Shown: positions 7,749 through 15,232, counted from the stretch's first letter. The stretch: 20,009 bases of DNA from an uncultured Oscillospiraceae bacterium (GCA_944385595.1 CALWXY010000039.1:1-20009), one strand, 5' to 3'. Notes: generated from the sequence alone by a model not told the origin. Translations and numbers: made by a program.

Positions 7749-9178
7749 CGCCCGCCCTCCTTTGCGTATTTCGGGAACTGCACGATAAAGCGCGTGCCGC
7801 GCGGGCTGTTCGGCTCGACAGCTATGCTGCCGCCGCACTCGGCCACGGCGTCGTGCACTATGCTGAGGCCGAGGCCGCTGCCGCCGTGCTCGCGGGAGCG
7901 GGCCTTGTCGACGCGGTAGAACCTGTCGAATATGTGCGGCATGTCGCCCTCGGGTATGCCTATGCCGCTGTCCTCTACGACGAGGCGGACAAGCCCGTCG
8001 CGCACGCCGAGGTGCAGGTGCACCATGCCGTCCGGCACGTTGTATTTGATGCCGTTCTCGACCAGATTGAAGATAATCTGGTACACGTCGTCGCCGTTGG
8101 CGAGGACGACGCAGCCCTCGCTGAGGTCGTATTTGAGGAAGACCTTGCGCCCCTGCGCCAGCGGGCGCAGCAGGCGGAGCGTGTTCTCGGCGACGAGCTT
8201 CATGTCCACCGGCTCGCGGCGGCGCTCGACGGCGCTGTCGAAGCGGGTGAGGCTCAGGAGCTTTTCCGTCGTGCGCTGGAGGCGCTCGGCCTCCGCGCCT
8301 ATGTCGGAGACGAACTCGCGCATGGTCGCGGCGTCCATGTCCTCGGTCTGCATTATGCTGTCGGACAGCAGGCGTATCGAGGCCAGCGGAGTTTTCAGCT
8401 CGTGCGACGCATCGGAGACGAAGCGGCGGCGGCGCTCCTCCGTCTCGCGGAGGCGGTCGGTCATGCTGTTGAACTCGCCGGTGAGGGCGGAGACCTCGTC
8501 GCTGCCCTTCACGGGTATCTGATAGTCATAGTTGCCCTCGCGGAGTATGTTGACCGCGCGGACTAGGTCGCTGATTCGGCGGGGCAGCGCGCGGGAGAAC
8601 ACCAGAATCAGCACCAGAGAGATGCCGGCCAGCAGTATGGACAGCCGGAACATGGTGCTGCTTATGCCGGAGATGAGCGTCGACTGCTCGGAGTCGTACT
8701 CGCTGAGGAACACCGAGCCGATTACCGCGCCCTGCACCGCCACCGGCATTGCCGCGCGCGAGAGGAAGGCGTTGTCGGCGTAGCGCGAGTAGAACACTAT
8801 CTTCCCGCGCAGGGCGAGGTTCACCTCGCTCAGCAGGGCGTATTTGCCGACGGGCGAGTAGGCGGGGTAGTTGTCGTAGAGGATCTCGCCGCGCTCGTCG
8901 GTGACGATTATGCGGTACGAGGTGGAGACATCGAGCAGCTCCATCGCCTGATAGACGCCCTCCTCGGTGAGCTGCTCAAGCGCTGCCAGCGAGGTCGAGA
9001 GCAGCGAGGCCTGGTCGAGCATGGAGCTGCGCTTGTTCGCGCTCACGAGGTCGCGCGCCAGCGCCACGGGGTATATATTAATAAGTATGGCCACGCCCAG
9101 CACCAGAGTGAGGAACGCGGCTGAGAGCTTCACCGCCAGCGAGGGGCGCAGCAGCCTGTCGAGCAGCTCGTTTTTCAT
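7745..9178 (-). CDS. Membrane sensor histidine kinase
   Basis: A 477-residue class I histidine kinase. TM1 is at about 16-38, an extracytoplasmic sensor domain at about 40-175, TM2 at about 177-197 and HAMP at about 198-250. The HisKA phosphoacceptor is His259 in SDASHELKTPLASIR. The HATPase domain has the N box (NLVENGIKYN, from 371), G1 (EDSGIGIPEG), F box (IFDRFYRVDKARS) and G2 (GGSGLGLSI). The kinase looks fully active. The start overlaps the response regulator stop (ATGA) with no strong Shine-Dalgarno, so translation is probably coupled. The stimulus is unknown; the sensor segment between the membrane helices is not a family I can name. Confidence 0.97.
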   Translation of the reverse strand: MKNELLDRLLRPSLAVKLSAAFLTLVLGVAILINIYPVALARDLVSANKRSSMLDQASLLSTSLAALEQLTEEGVYQAMELLDVSTSYRIIVTDERGEILYDNYPAYSPVGKYALLSEVNLALRGKIVFYSRYADNAFLSRAAMPVAVQGAVIGSVFLSEYDSEQSTLISGISSTMFRLSILLAGISLVLILVFSRALPRRISDLVRAVNILREGNYDYQIPVKGSDEVSALTGEFNSMTDRLRETEERRRRFVSDASHELKTPLASIRLLSDSIMQTEDMDAATMREFVSDIGAEAERLQRTTEKLLSLTRFDSAVERRREPVDMKLVAENTLRLLRPLAQGRKVFLKYDLSEGCVVLANGDDVYQIIFNLVENGIKYNVPDGMVHLHLGVRDGLVRLVVEDSGIGIPEGDMPHIFDRFYRVDKARSREHGGSGLGLSIVHDAVAECGGSIAVEPNSPRGTRFIVQFPKYAKEGGR

Positions 9179-9873
9179 CTGTTATCGTCGGCGAAGTAGT
9201 AGCCGACGCCCCATTTCGTTATGATATACTCCGGATTGGCCGGGTTTTTCTCCAGCTTCTCGCGCAGGCGCCTTATGTGGACGTCGACAGTGCGGATATC
9301 GCCCTGGTAATCGTATCCCCAGACCATGTCGAGCAGGTTCTCGCGCGAGAACACCTTGCCGGGGTTTTTCATCAGCAGCTCTATGAGGTCGAACTCCTTG
9401 ACCGTGAGGTCGACGGGGCGGGAGTCGCTCTCGGCGCTGCGGCGCTCGGAGTCTATGACTATGTGGCCGCGCCTCAGGCGCGACGAGTTCCTGCCCCCCT
9501 CGGCGGCGGCAGTCGCCGCGCTGCGGCGCAGCAGCGCTCGCACCCTCGCCTTCAGCTCGAGGATGTTGAACGGCTTTGTGATATAGTCGTCCGCCCCGTA
9601 CTCGAAGCCTATGAGCTTATCCGTGTCCTCGCTCTTGGCGGTGAGCATGATTATGGGCACGTTCGAGAAGCCGCGGATCTGCATGCATGCGCCGAGTCCG
9701 TCGAGCTTCGGCATCATGAGGTCGAGCAGAATCAGCCCGTAGTCCCCGGTTTTGGCCAGCTCCACGGCGGTCTCGCCGTCGTAGCAGGCGTCGACCTCGT
9801 AGCCCTCGTTTTCCAGATTGAATTTTATGCCTTTGACGAGCAGCTTCTCGTCGTCGACAACCAGAATTTTCAT
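9175..9873 (-). CDS. OmpR/PhoB family response regulator
   Basis: A 232-residue response regulator. The receiver domain has the acidic pair Asp7/Asp8, phosphoacceptor Asp51 (LILLDLMMPKLDG), Thr78 (MLTAKSE) and Lys100 (YITKPF). The C-terminal winged helix (about 130-230) has the recognition segment DIRTVDVHIRRLREKLE and the terminal hairpin GVGYYF. The start at 9873 (MKILVVDDEK) is preceded by GGAGAGC and overlaps the comEA stop as TAATG. It is the cognate partner of the adjacent kinase and closest in style to WalR/ResD/MtrA-type regulators. The linker near 117-135 is Ala/Arg/Ser-rich. Targets cannot be read from this window. Confidence 0.97.
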   Translation of the reverse strand: MKILVVDDEKLLVKGIKFNLENEGYEVDACYDGETAVELAKTGDYGLILLDLMMPKLDGLGACMQIRGFSNVPIIMLTAKSEDTDKLIGFEYGADDYITKPFNILELKARVRALLRRSAATAAAEGGRNSSRLRRGHIVIDSERRSAESDSRPVDLTVKEFDLIELLMKNPGKVFSRENLLDMVWGYDYQGDIRTVDVHIRRLREKLEKNPANPEYIITKWGVGYYFADDNR

Positions 9874-10235
9874 TATTTGCTCTCCTCTCCGAAGCTCACG
9901 AGTCCGCGCAGGCTCTCGCAGGTCTTTTCTCCTATGCCGCTCACGTTGCACAGCTCCTCGAGCGAGGTGAATGGTCCGTGCTCCGTGCGGTATTCTATTA
10001 TTCTGCCGGCCAGCACCTCGCCTATACCCGGCAGCTGGTCGAGCTCGTGCACGTCGGCGCTGTTGATGTCCACCGGCCCGGACGGGATGATGAACTCGTC
10101 CTCCGGCTCGGCTTCCCGCCCTGTGAGGACGGTCAGCTCAGCGCCGGGCGCCCCGCGCGGGACGGTATATGCCCCCGCGGCGAGCAGAAACAGCCCCGCC
10201 AGCACGAGCATGAGCACCTCGCATCTCCTGAACAC
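9873..10235 (-). CDS. comEA: ComEA-like helix-hairpin-helix protein, membrane anchored
   Basis: A protein of 120 residues with an N-terminal membrane anchor (about 8-25) and a C-terminal tandem helix-hairpin-helix module, VDINSADVHELDQLPGIGEVLAGRI (55-79) and LEELCNVSGIGEKTCESL (92-109), typical of ComEA. ComEA binds double-stranded DNA at the cell surface during competence uptake. The start is uncertain: GTG at 10235 keeps an Arg-Arg pair before the membrane segment, while ATG at 10211 has an AGGAG about 11 nt upstream. It lacks the SLBB domain seen in longer ComEA proteins. It is first in a six-gene run and overlaps the regulator gene by one base. A pilus or ComEC gene is not present here. 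Confidence 0.88.
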   Translation of the reverse strand: MFRRCEVLMLVLAGLFLLAAGAYTVPRGAPGAELTVLTGREAEPEDEFIIPSGPVDINSADVHELDQLPGIGEVLAGRIIEYRTEHGPFTSLEELCNVSGIGEKTCESLRGLVSFGEESK

Positions 10236-10267
10236 GCGCGCCGCCAGCCTTTCTCAAGAATTTGGTG

Positions 10268-10296
10268 TTGCTTTTCAGGCGGCGGATATTTATAAT
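10268..10296 (+). promoter_or_regulatory. Promoter of the D,D-carboxypeptidase gene
   Basis: -35 TTGCTT (10268-10273), 17-bp spacer, perfect -10 TATAAT (10291-10296). The predicted start near 10303 gives a leader of about 60 nt. Confidence 0.8.
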
Positions 10297-10363
10297 ATAG
10301 TCTAGAATTTTGCGTTCTCCGCCGCCATACGCAATAATAATACCATATATATTGGAGTTTGAC

Positions 10364-11827
10364 ATGAAAAATTTGAAGATAATGTCCCTGTTTTTGCTGA
10401 TATGCGTTTTTGCGACGGCGCTCAGCCCCGCGGCCTGCGCCATAAGCGAGCCGGCCACCTATTCCTCAAGCATAATGCTCATAGAGCCGCAGAGCGGCAG
10501 CGTGCTGTTCTCGGAGAACGAAAACGTCCGCGCCTACCCCGCCAGCACCACCAAAATCATGACCGTCCTCCTCGCAATCGAGGCCATCGAGGACGGCAAG
10601 GCCAGCCTCAGCGACCAGGTCACCGCCACCGCCAACATGAACTACGACATGATCCCCGACGGCAGCAGCGCCGGCATCCAGGTCGGCGAGACCATGTCCC
10701 TCGGCGACCTGCTCTACTGCGCCATGCTCGCCTCCGGCAACGACGCCTGCAACGTCATCGCCGAGTACATAGGCGGCACCATTGAGAACTTCGTCCAGAT
10801 GATGAACGACCGCGCAGCCGAGCTCGGCTGCGTCGGCACCCACTTCGCCAACACCCACGGCCTGCCCGACGAAAACCACTACACCACCGCCTGGGATCTC
10901 GCCCAGATCACCCTCGAGGCCGTCACCCACAGCCAGTTCATGACCATATGCGACACCGTCACCTACACCGTGCCGGAGACCAACAAGTCCGGCGCGCGCA
11001 CGCTCAGTAACTCCAACGGCCTCATAAACGAGAACTCCACCCTCTACCCCGGCTACCTCTATGAGTACGCCCACGGCATCAAAACCGGCCACACCAACGA
11101 CGCCGGCTACTGCCTCGTCTCCACCGCCGAAAAGGACGGCGTCCAGCTCATATGCATAGTCCTCGGCGGCGTCGTCATCGACAAGGACGGCTCGCTCAAA
11201 TACAGCAACTTCGTCGACTCCATGACCCTCTACGAGTGGGGCTTCAACAACTTCAGCTTCCAGGACATCTTCACCGTCAACGACTCCGTCGGCTCCGCCG
11301 CCGTCCTCATGGGCTCCGAGGGCGACAGCAGCGTCGCCCTCAAGCCGCAGAACGCCCTCACCGCCTTCCTCCCCAACGACACGGAGAAGGACAGCTTTGA
11401 GTACAGCATCAAGCTCTACGACGCCGACGCAAACGGCGCCCTCAGCGCCCCCATCGAGAGCGGCGACGTCCTCGGCGAGGCCACCGTCTCGCTGAACGGC
11501 GTCAGCTACGGCACCGTCAAGCTCGTCGCGGGCTCCTCCGTCGGGCTGTCCAAGCTGGTCTTTATCCAGACCAAGCTCGGCGACTTCTTCGGCATGACCT
11601 GGGTGAAAATCGCCTGCGGACTGCTCATCATCCTGCTTATCATGTACGTCATCTCCGTCGTCACCTACCGCCGCCGCAGACGGCGCTACATCAAATACAT
11701 GCGCGCCAAGCAGGCCGCCGAGCGCCGCCGCCGCGAGGCCGAGCTCGCCGCCGTCCCCAAGGCCGAGAACCCCGAGACGCCGCAGCAGGTCAGCCGCGAC
11801 TACTTCGAGGAATTCTTCAAGCACTGA
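10364..11827 (+). CDS. D-alanyl-D-alanine carboxypeptidase (S11 family PBP)
   Basis: A 487-residue penicillin-binding protein of the DacA/DacF type, which trims the terminal D-Ala from peptidoglycan stem peptides outside the membrane. The start at 10364 has TTGGAG nearby and opens a signal peptide (about 1-27, ending SPAACA). The catalytic triad motifs are SxxK at 61-64 (STTK), SxN at 124-126 (SGN) and KTG at 240-242. A PBP5-like C-terminal beta domain (about 300-395) is followed by a true transmembrane helix (about 413-435) and a strongly basic cytoplasmic tail of about 50 residues (YRRRRRRYIKY...). Most relatives end in an amphipathic helix instead, so the spanning helix plus tail is a variation. 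Followed by a strong terminator. Confidence 0.96.
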   Translation: MKNLKIMSLFLLICVFATALSPAACAISEPATYSSSIMLIEPQSGSVLFSENENVRAYPASTTKIMTVLLAIEAIEDGKASLSDQVTATANMNYDMIPDGSSAGIQVGETMSLGDLLYCAMLASGNDACNVIAEYIGGTIENFVQMMNDRAAELGCVGTHFANTHGLPDENHYTTAWDLAQITLEAVTHSQFMTICDTVTYTVPETNKSGARTLSNSNGLINENSTLYPGYLYEYAHGIKTGHTNDAGYCLVSTAEKDGVQLICIVLGGVVIDKDGSLKYSNFVDSMTLYEWGFNNFSFQDIFTVNDSVGSAAVLMGSEGDSSVALKPQNALTAFLPNDTEKDSFEYSIKLYDADANGALSAPIESGDVLGEATVSLNGVSYGTVKLVAGSSVGLSKLVFIQTKLGDFFGMTWVKIACGLLIILLIMYVISVVTYRRRRRRYIKYMRAKQAAERRRREAELAAVPKAENPETPQQVSRDYFEEFFKH

Positions 11828-11834
11828 CGCCCAC

Positions 11835-11879
11835 GGGGCGCAGTCCGGCAAAACCGCCGAACTGCGCCCCGCTTTTTTG
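11835..11879 (+). terminator. Terminator of the D,D-carboxypeptidase gene
   Basis: GGGGCGCAGT pairs with ACTGCGCCCC, with inner CGGC/GCCG and an AAAACC loop, followed by GC and six T residues. Confidence 0.92.
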
Positions 11880-11961
11880 TCGGATTAAATGAAATCGCCC
11901 CCGGAGGCGAAAAAACGCCCCGTCGCCGCGGATAATTCATATTTTCGCAACAGTGGGGGTC

Positions 11962-11967
11962 TATAAT
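11962..11967 (+). promoter_or_regulatory. Possible -10 element upstream of the (p)ppGpp synthetase
   Basis: A perfect TATAAT, but no convincing -35 at 16-18 bp. If used, transcription would begin near 11974, inside the left arm of the leader hairpin, which would weaken that hairpin. Confidence 0.35.
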
Positions 11968-11969
11968 GA

Positions 11970-11993
11970 AGATACTTCCAGAAGGAGGTATCT
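11970..11993 (+). promoter_or_regulatory. Hairpin enclosing the Shine-Dalgarno of the (p)ppGpp synthetase
   Basis: AGATACTTCC (11970-11979) pairs with GGAGGTATCT (11984-11993) around an AGAA loop: ten pairs, one of them U-G. The right arm holds GGAGG of the ribosome binding site, and the ATG begins 3 nt after the stem. If the full stem is transcribed it would hide the ribosome binding site. Confidence 0.6.
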
Positions 11994-11995
11994 GA

Positions 11996-12673
11996 ATGGT
12001 ACTCGAAAAGCAAAGGGCCGTAAATATAAACCGTTTTGAGCTTCCGGCCCAGCTCGATCTGTCCGAGGACTTCGTGAAAGGCTACATGCGCCTCTCCCAC
12101 CTCTACCGGGGCGCGATGATGGAGGTCAGCACCAAGCTCGACATCCTCGACGACGAGTTCTCCCTCACCTACGACCACAACCCCATACATCACATGGAGT
12201 GCCGCCTCAAATCCGCCGAGAGCACCGTCAACAAGCTCCGCCGCAAGGGCTTTGAGGTCAGCACCCAGAATATCATGGAGCACATTCAGGACGTCGCCGG
12301 CGTGCGCGTCATCTGCAACTACACCGACGACATATACCGCCTCTCCCGCGTCCTCGAAAAGCACAAGGACCTCACCCTGCTCCGCAAAACCGACTATATC
12401 GAGCACCCAAAGCCCAACGGCTACCGCAGCCTGCACCTCGTCGTCGAGGTGCCGGTCATCATATCAGACGTCATACTCCGCCTGCCCGTTGAGATTCAGC
12501 TGCGCACCATCGCCATGGACATGTGGGCCAGCCTTGAGCACGAGCTGCGCTACAAGTCCAACAAGCAGGTATCCGAGGAGGCCGCCGCCGCGCTGCTCGA
12601 CTGCGCCGAGCGACTCTCCGCCATAGACGCCAAAATGCAGGAAATCAGCCGCACTGTCCGCAGCGCCGACTGA
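11996..12673 (+). CDS. Small alarmone synthetase, GTP pyrophosphokinase (RelA/SpoT synthetase domain only)
   Basis: A 225-residue stand-alone RelA/SpoT nucleotidyltransferase of the RelQ/YjbM type, making (p)ppGpp from ATP and GDP/GTP. There is no HD hydrolase, TGS or ACT domain. Visible motifs: the basic segment CRLKSAESTVNKLRRKG (substrate binding), QDVAGVRVICNY with the catalytic Asp, PKPNGYRSLHLVVEV, and EIQLRTIAMDMWASLEHELRYK containing the conserved Glu. The start has AAGGAGG at optimal distance, but within a hairpin. It is a single-gene unit between two terminators. Family members buffer stringent-response nucleotides and often respond to cell-wall stress at the transcriptional level; the neighbouring wall enzyme is suggestive only. 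Confidence 0.95.
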   Translation: MVLEKQRAVNINRFELPAQLDLSEDFVKGYMRLSHLYRGAMMEVSTKLDILDDEFSLTYDHNPIHHMECRLKSAESTVNKLRRKGFEVSTQNIMEHIQDVAGVRVICNYTDDIYRLSRVLEKHKDLTLLRKTDYIEHPKPNGYRSLHLVVEVPVIISDVILRLPVEIQLRTIAMDMWASLEHELRYKSNKQVSEEAAAALLDCAERLSAIDAKMQEISRTVRSAD

Positions 12674-12682
12674 GTCTTTGAT

Positions 12683-12717
12683 AGACAAAAAAGCTCCCAT
12701 ACGGGAGCTTTTTTGTT
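12683..12717. terminator. Bidirectional terminator between the alarmone synthetase and the feo operon
   Basis: ACAAAAAAGCTCCC and GGGAGCTTTTTTGT form a near-perfect stem around ATAC, with T-runs on both strands. It serves the rightward synthetase and the leftward feo operon. Confidence 0.92.
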
Positions 12718-12860
12718 TATTTCTTTTTTCCGCAGCTGCAGCAGCTCTCGCCGGACGGACAGCCTATGCACTTCGCACCGCTTTTCTTTTTACGGCGTAT
12801 GTACATTCCCGCGGCGGCGAGAATCACGACAATAATGCCGCCAATTATGAAATCCGCCAT
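12717..12860 (-). CDS. FeoB-associated Cys-rich membrane protein
   Basis: A 47-residue protein encoded 3 nt after feoB, with GAGG about 9 nt before its ATG. Residues 3-21 form one transmembrane helix (FIIGGIIVVILAAAGMYI), followed by a basic patch (RRKKK) and a tail with five cysteines in CIGC...SCCSC, ending GKKK. This matches the small proteins annotated as FeoB-associated Cys-rich membrane proteins in Firmicutes, which may take the place of FeoC; the cysteines could bind iron or a cluster at the cytosolic mouth of FeoB. The role is not proven. It ends against the bidirectional terminator, so it is the last gene of the feo operon. Confidence 0.9.
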   Translation of the reverse strand: MADFIIGGIIVVILAAAGMYIRRKKKSGAKCIGCPSGESCCSCGKKK

Positions 12861-12863
12861 GGC

Positions 12864-14861
12864 TCAGGCCCTCGCGCCCAGAGCGTACTCATGGCCAATC
12901 TCGCGGTCAGTCCTGCGGATGAGCCAGGCGATGACGCACACTATGGCCACAACGACTATGGCCCCCGGCACAAAACCGGTTCCAAGGGCTCCTGTGGTTA
13001 CGAGCGTGCCTATCTGATAGACCAGGAATGCCACGGTGTAGCCGGTGGCAAACTGGAGGGCAATTCCGCCCGCGAGCCACTTTTTATCCCTAATCTCCGA
13101 GTTCATCGCGCCTATGGCCGCAAAGCACGGCGGGGTGAACAGGTTGAACATCAGGTAGGCCAGCGCCGCAACCTTGGTAAGGCCGAATATAGCGGCGACC
13201 TCCTCGGCTCCGCCGACGAGCTCCAGCGCGTCGACGTCGATGAAATTCGTTATGCCGTAGCAGACGGCCAGTGTGCCGACGACGTTCTCCTTGGCGATGA
13301 AGCCGGTGACGGCGGCAGCGGCGAGCTGCCACGCGCCGAATCCCAGCGGTATGAGCAGCACGGCCACCGGCGAGGCGACGGAGGCGAGGATGGAGGTGTT
13401 CTCCATGCCCTCTTCAACCAGCTGGAAGCTCCAGTTGAAGGACTGCATTATCTGGACAATGGTGTTGCAGAGAAGGATTATGGTGCCGGCCTTAACGATA
13501 TACGCCCAACCTCTGGCGCACATGGCGAGGAAGGCCCTCTTTATGCTCGGCACCTTGTACTCCGGCAGCTCAATGATGAAGAAGGATTTACGGTTTTTGT
13601 AGCCGGCAATACGGTTCACCAGCAGCGCTCCAAAGAAGATAAGCGCTATGCCGACGAAATACATGAGCGTGCCCACCCAGGAGGCGTCCGCGAAGAACAC
13701 GCCCGCGAACAGCGCTATGACAGGCAGCTTCGCGCCGCAGGGCATGAACGGCGAGAGCATCGCGGTGGCCTTGCGCTCACGCTCGTTGCGTATGGTGCGG
13801 CAGGCCATGACGCCCGGTATGGCGCAGCCGGTGGTTATGACAAAGGGAATAACGGATTTGCCCGAGAGGCCGACCTTTTTGAATATAGGGTCGAGCACGA
13901 CGCTCACGCGCGCCATGTAGCCGCAGTCCTCGAGCAGCGCGATGAGGAAGTACATGACCATGACGAGCGGCAGGAAGCCCACCACGGCGCCGACGCCGCC
14001 TATGATGCCATCTATCAGCAGAGCCTGTATAAACGGCGAGGCGCCCTCGGCCAGCCCTCCGGCGAACTCCTGAAAGCTCTCTATCCAGCCAACCAGTATG
14101 TCCGCCACCAGCGGGCCAAAGGCCGACTGCGATATGTAGAACACGAGGAACATCACGCCCGCGAAAATTGGGATTCCCAGCCAGCGGTTGGTGAGCACGT
14201 CGTCAATTTTGTCCTGCGAGTTTTTCTCGCGGGTGATGACTTTGCGCTTCTCCACAGAGGCGACTATCTTATTCACAAAGGCAAAGCGCTCTCTGTCCGC
14301 CGCCTCGACCTGCTTTTTGTCCCTGAGGTCGAAGCTGCGCTCCGTATACGGCGCTGTCTGTCCCCTGCCGCGCAGCTCCGCCGCCGTCCGGACAACCTCG
14401 GCCAGCCCCTCCGAAGAGGTGGAGACAGTCCTGATTACAGGACAGCCGAGCTTCTGCGAGAGCAGCTCCACATCGGTCTTATTGCCTTTTTTGTCGTTTA
14501 TGTCGCTCTTGTTCAGCGCCACAACCACCGGTATGCCGAGCTCCAGCAGCTGTGTCGTGAAAAACAGGCTGCGGCTCAGATTCGTCGCATCCACTATGTT
14601 TATTATGGCGTCGGGGTTTTCATTTCGGACGTAGCTGCTGGTTATGCTCTCCTCCGATGTGAACGGCGACATCGAATACGCGCCAGGCAGGTCGACGGCT
14701 ATGAGCTCCTCCGAGCCAGGGCAAAACCCCGGCTTTATGTGCCACTCCTTTTTCTCCACCGTAACGCCCGCCCAGTTGCCCACTCTCTCGTTTCGGCCCG
14801 TGAGCGCGTTATACATGGTGGTTTTTCCGCTGTTCGGATTGCCCGCAAGCGCTATCCTCAT
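12864..14861 (-). CDS. feoB: Ferrous iron transporter B
   Basis: A 665-residue FeoB, the membrane permease for Fe(II). The N-terminal G domain has G1 GNPNSGKTT (7-15), G2 with Thr34 in WAGVTVE, G3 DLPG (57-60), G4 NKSD (117-120) and a G5-like VSTSS near 146-150. A helical regulatory domain follows, then the membrane region from about residue 220 with the two Gate domains and the conserved Cys segments TTGCAIPGVMACRTI and MPCGAKLPV. The length is within the family range. The start follows AAAGGAGGAG. An 18-bp dyad like the one before feoA lies 24 nt upstream of the start codon. Confidence 0.98.
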   Translation of the reverse strand: MRIALAGNPNSGKTTMYNALTGRNERVGNWAGVTVEKKEWHIKPGFCPGSEELIAVDLPGAYSMSPFTSEESITSSYVRNENPDAIINIVDATNLSRSLFFTTQLLELGIPVVVALNKSDINDKKGNKTDVELLSQKLGCPVIRTVSTSSEGLAEVVRTAAELRGRGQTAPYTERSFDLRDKKQVEAADRERFAFVNKIVASVEKRKVITREKNSQDKIDDVLTNRWLGIPIFAGVMFLVFYISQSAFGPLVADILVGWIESFQEFAGGLAEGASPFIQALLIDGIIGGVGAVVGFLPLVMVMYFLIALLEDCGYMARVSVVLDPIFKKVGLSGKSVIPFVITTGCAIPGVMACRTIRNERERKATAMLSPFMPCGAKLPVIALFAGVFFADASWVGTLMYFVGIALIFFGALLVNRIAGYKNRKSFFIIELPEYKVPSIKRAFLAMCARGWAYIVKAGTIILLCNTIVQIMQSFNWSFQLVEEGMENTSILASVASPVAVLLIPLGFGAWQLAAAAVTGFIAKENVVGTLAVCYGITNFIDVDALELVGGAEEVAAIFGLTKVAALAYLMFNLFTPPCFAAIGAMNSEIRDKKWLAGGIALQFATGYTVAFLVYQIGTLVTTGALGTGFVPGAIVVVAIVCVIAWLIRRTDREIGHEYALGARA

Positions 14862-14884
14862 ATTGACTCCTCCTTTTGAATTTT

Positions 14885-14902
14885 AGTTATGCTAGACTAA
14901 CT
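14885..14902. promoter_or_regulatory. Metal-regulator-type dyad upstream of feoB
   Basis: AGTTAT-N6-CTAACT, one mismatch from the dyad before feoA. It resembles DtxR/IdeR-family sites in its TTAG/CTAA half-sites. A weak -35-like TTGCAG lies beside it on the minus strand, so a separately controlled feoB promoter is possible. Confidence 0.55.
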
Positions 14903-14907
14903 CAGCT

Positions 14908-14932
14908 GCAAAATAAAAGGCGTCCGCCGCCT
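14908..14932 (-). terminator. Possible weak terminator or processing hairpin between feoA and feoB
   Basis: On the minus strand AGGCG-GCGGA-CGCCT is followed by TTTATTTT, right at the feoA stop. The stem is only 5 bp, so read-through is likely; it may lower feoB relative to feoA. Confidence 0.35.
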
Positions 14933-15144
14933 CAGATGAGTATTGCGGACGCGAGCTGGTCGTCTATATTATATCTGGCATCTTTGATGGAGACGACGCA
15001 GCCGCCTTTGAGCCTTGACACAACTGTGACCGGCTCGCCGCTGTAGCAGCCGAGTGAAAAAAGGAAAGCATTCAGTTCCTCGTCGTCTGTTGCGAGGCCG
15101 CGGATGATGTACTCCTCGCCCTCGCGCGCCTCTGTGAGATTCAT
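14932..15144 (-). CDS. feoA: Ferrous iron transport protein A
   Basis: A 70-residue FeoA, a small SH3-like cytosolic protein that assists FeoB. It shows the family layout: N-terminal LTEAREGEEYIIRGL, central LGCYSGEPVTVVSRLKGGCVVSI, and ending YNIDDQLASAILI, matching the usual ...R.AL...A..I pattern. The start follows AAAGGCGG. It is first in the feo operon, downstream of a strong promoter with an operator-like dyad at the predicted start site. Expression is presumably repressed when iron is sufficient. Confidence 0.94.
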   Translation of the reverse strand: MNLTEAREGEEYIIRGLATDDEELNAFLFSLGCYSGEPVTVVSRLKGGCVVSIKDARYNIDDQLASAILI

Positions 15145-15161
15145 ACGGCACCGCCTTTCTT

Positions 15162-15179
15162 AGTTAGGTCTTGCTAACT
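15162..15179. promoter_or_regulatory. Metal-regulator-type operator at the feoA promoter
   Basis: A perfect dyad AGTTAG-GTCTTG-CTAACT overlapping the predicted feoA transcription start (about 15179), where bound repressor would block initiation. The half-sites resemble DtxR/IdeR-type iron boxes; the regulator gene is not in the window. Confidence 0.7.
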
Positions 15180-15185
15180 GCGTAT

Positions 15186-15214
15186 AAGATATCACCTCTC
15201 CTCTGCTTTGTCAA
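15186..15214 (-). promoter_or_regulatory. Promoter of the feo operon
   Basis: Minus strand: perfect -35 TTGACA (15214-15209), 17-bp spacer, -10 TATCTT (15191-15186). Confidence 0.85.
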
Positions 15215-15232
15215 GGTATTTTTTTGCTTAAC

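Noticed and set aside
10236..10363. Minus-strand promoter for comEA
   Set aside because: TATTAT and TATAAA candidates exist, but none has an acceptable -35 at 16-18 bp, so no promoter is called.
10466..11851. Minus-strand open frame opposite the carboxypeptidase
   Set aside because: Antisense frame of a gene with intact SxxK, SxN and KTG motifs; the apparent protein is Gly/Val/Asp/Ala repeats without domains.
12678..14879. Very long plus-strand open frame opposite feoB
   Set aside because: Antisense of FeoB; composition is Arg/His/Ala/Glu-rich, it has no recognisable domain, and it begins in a terminator hairpin.
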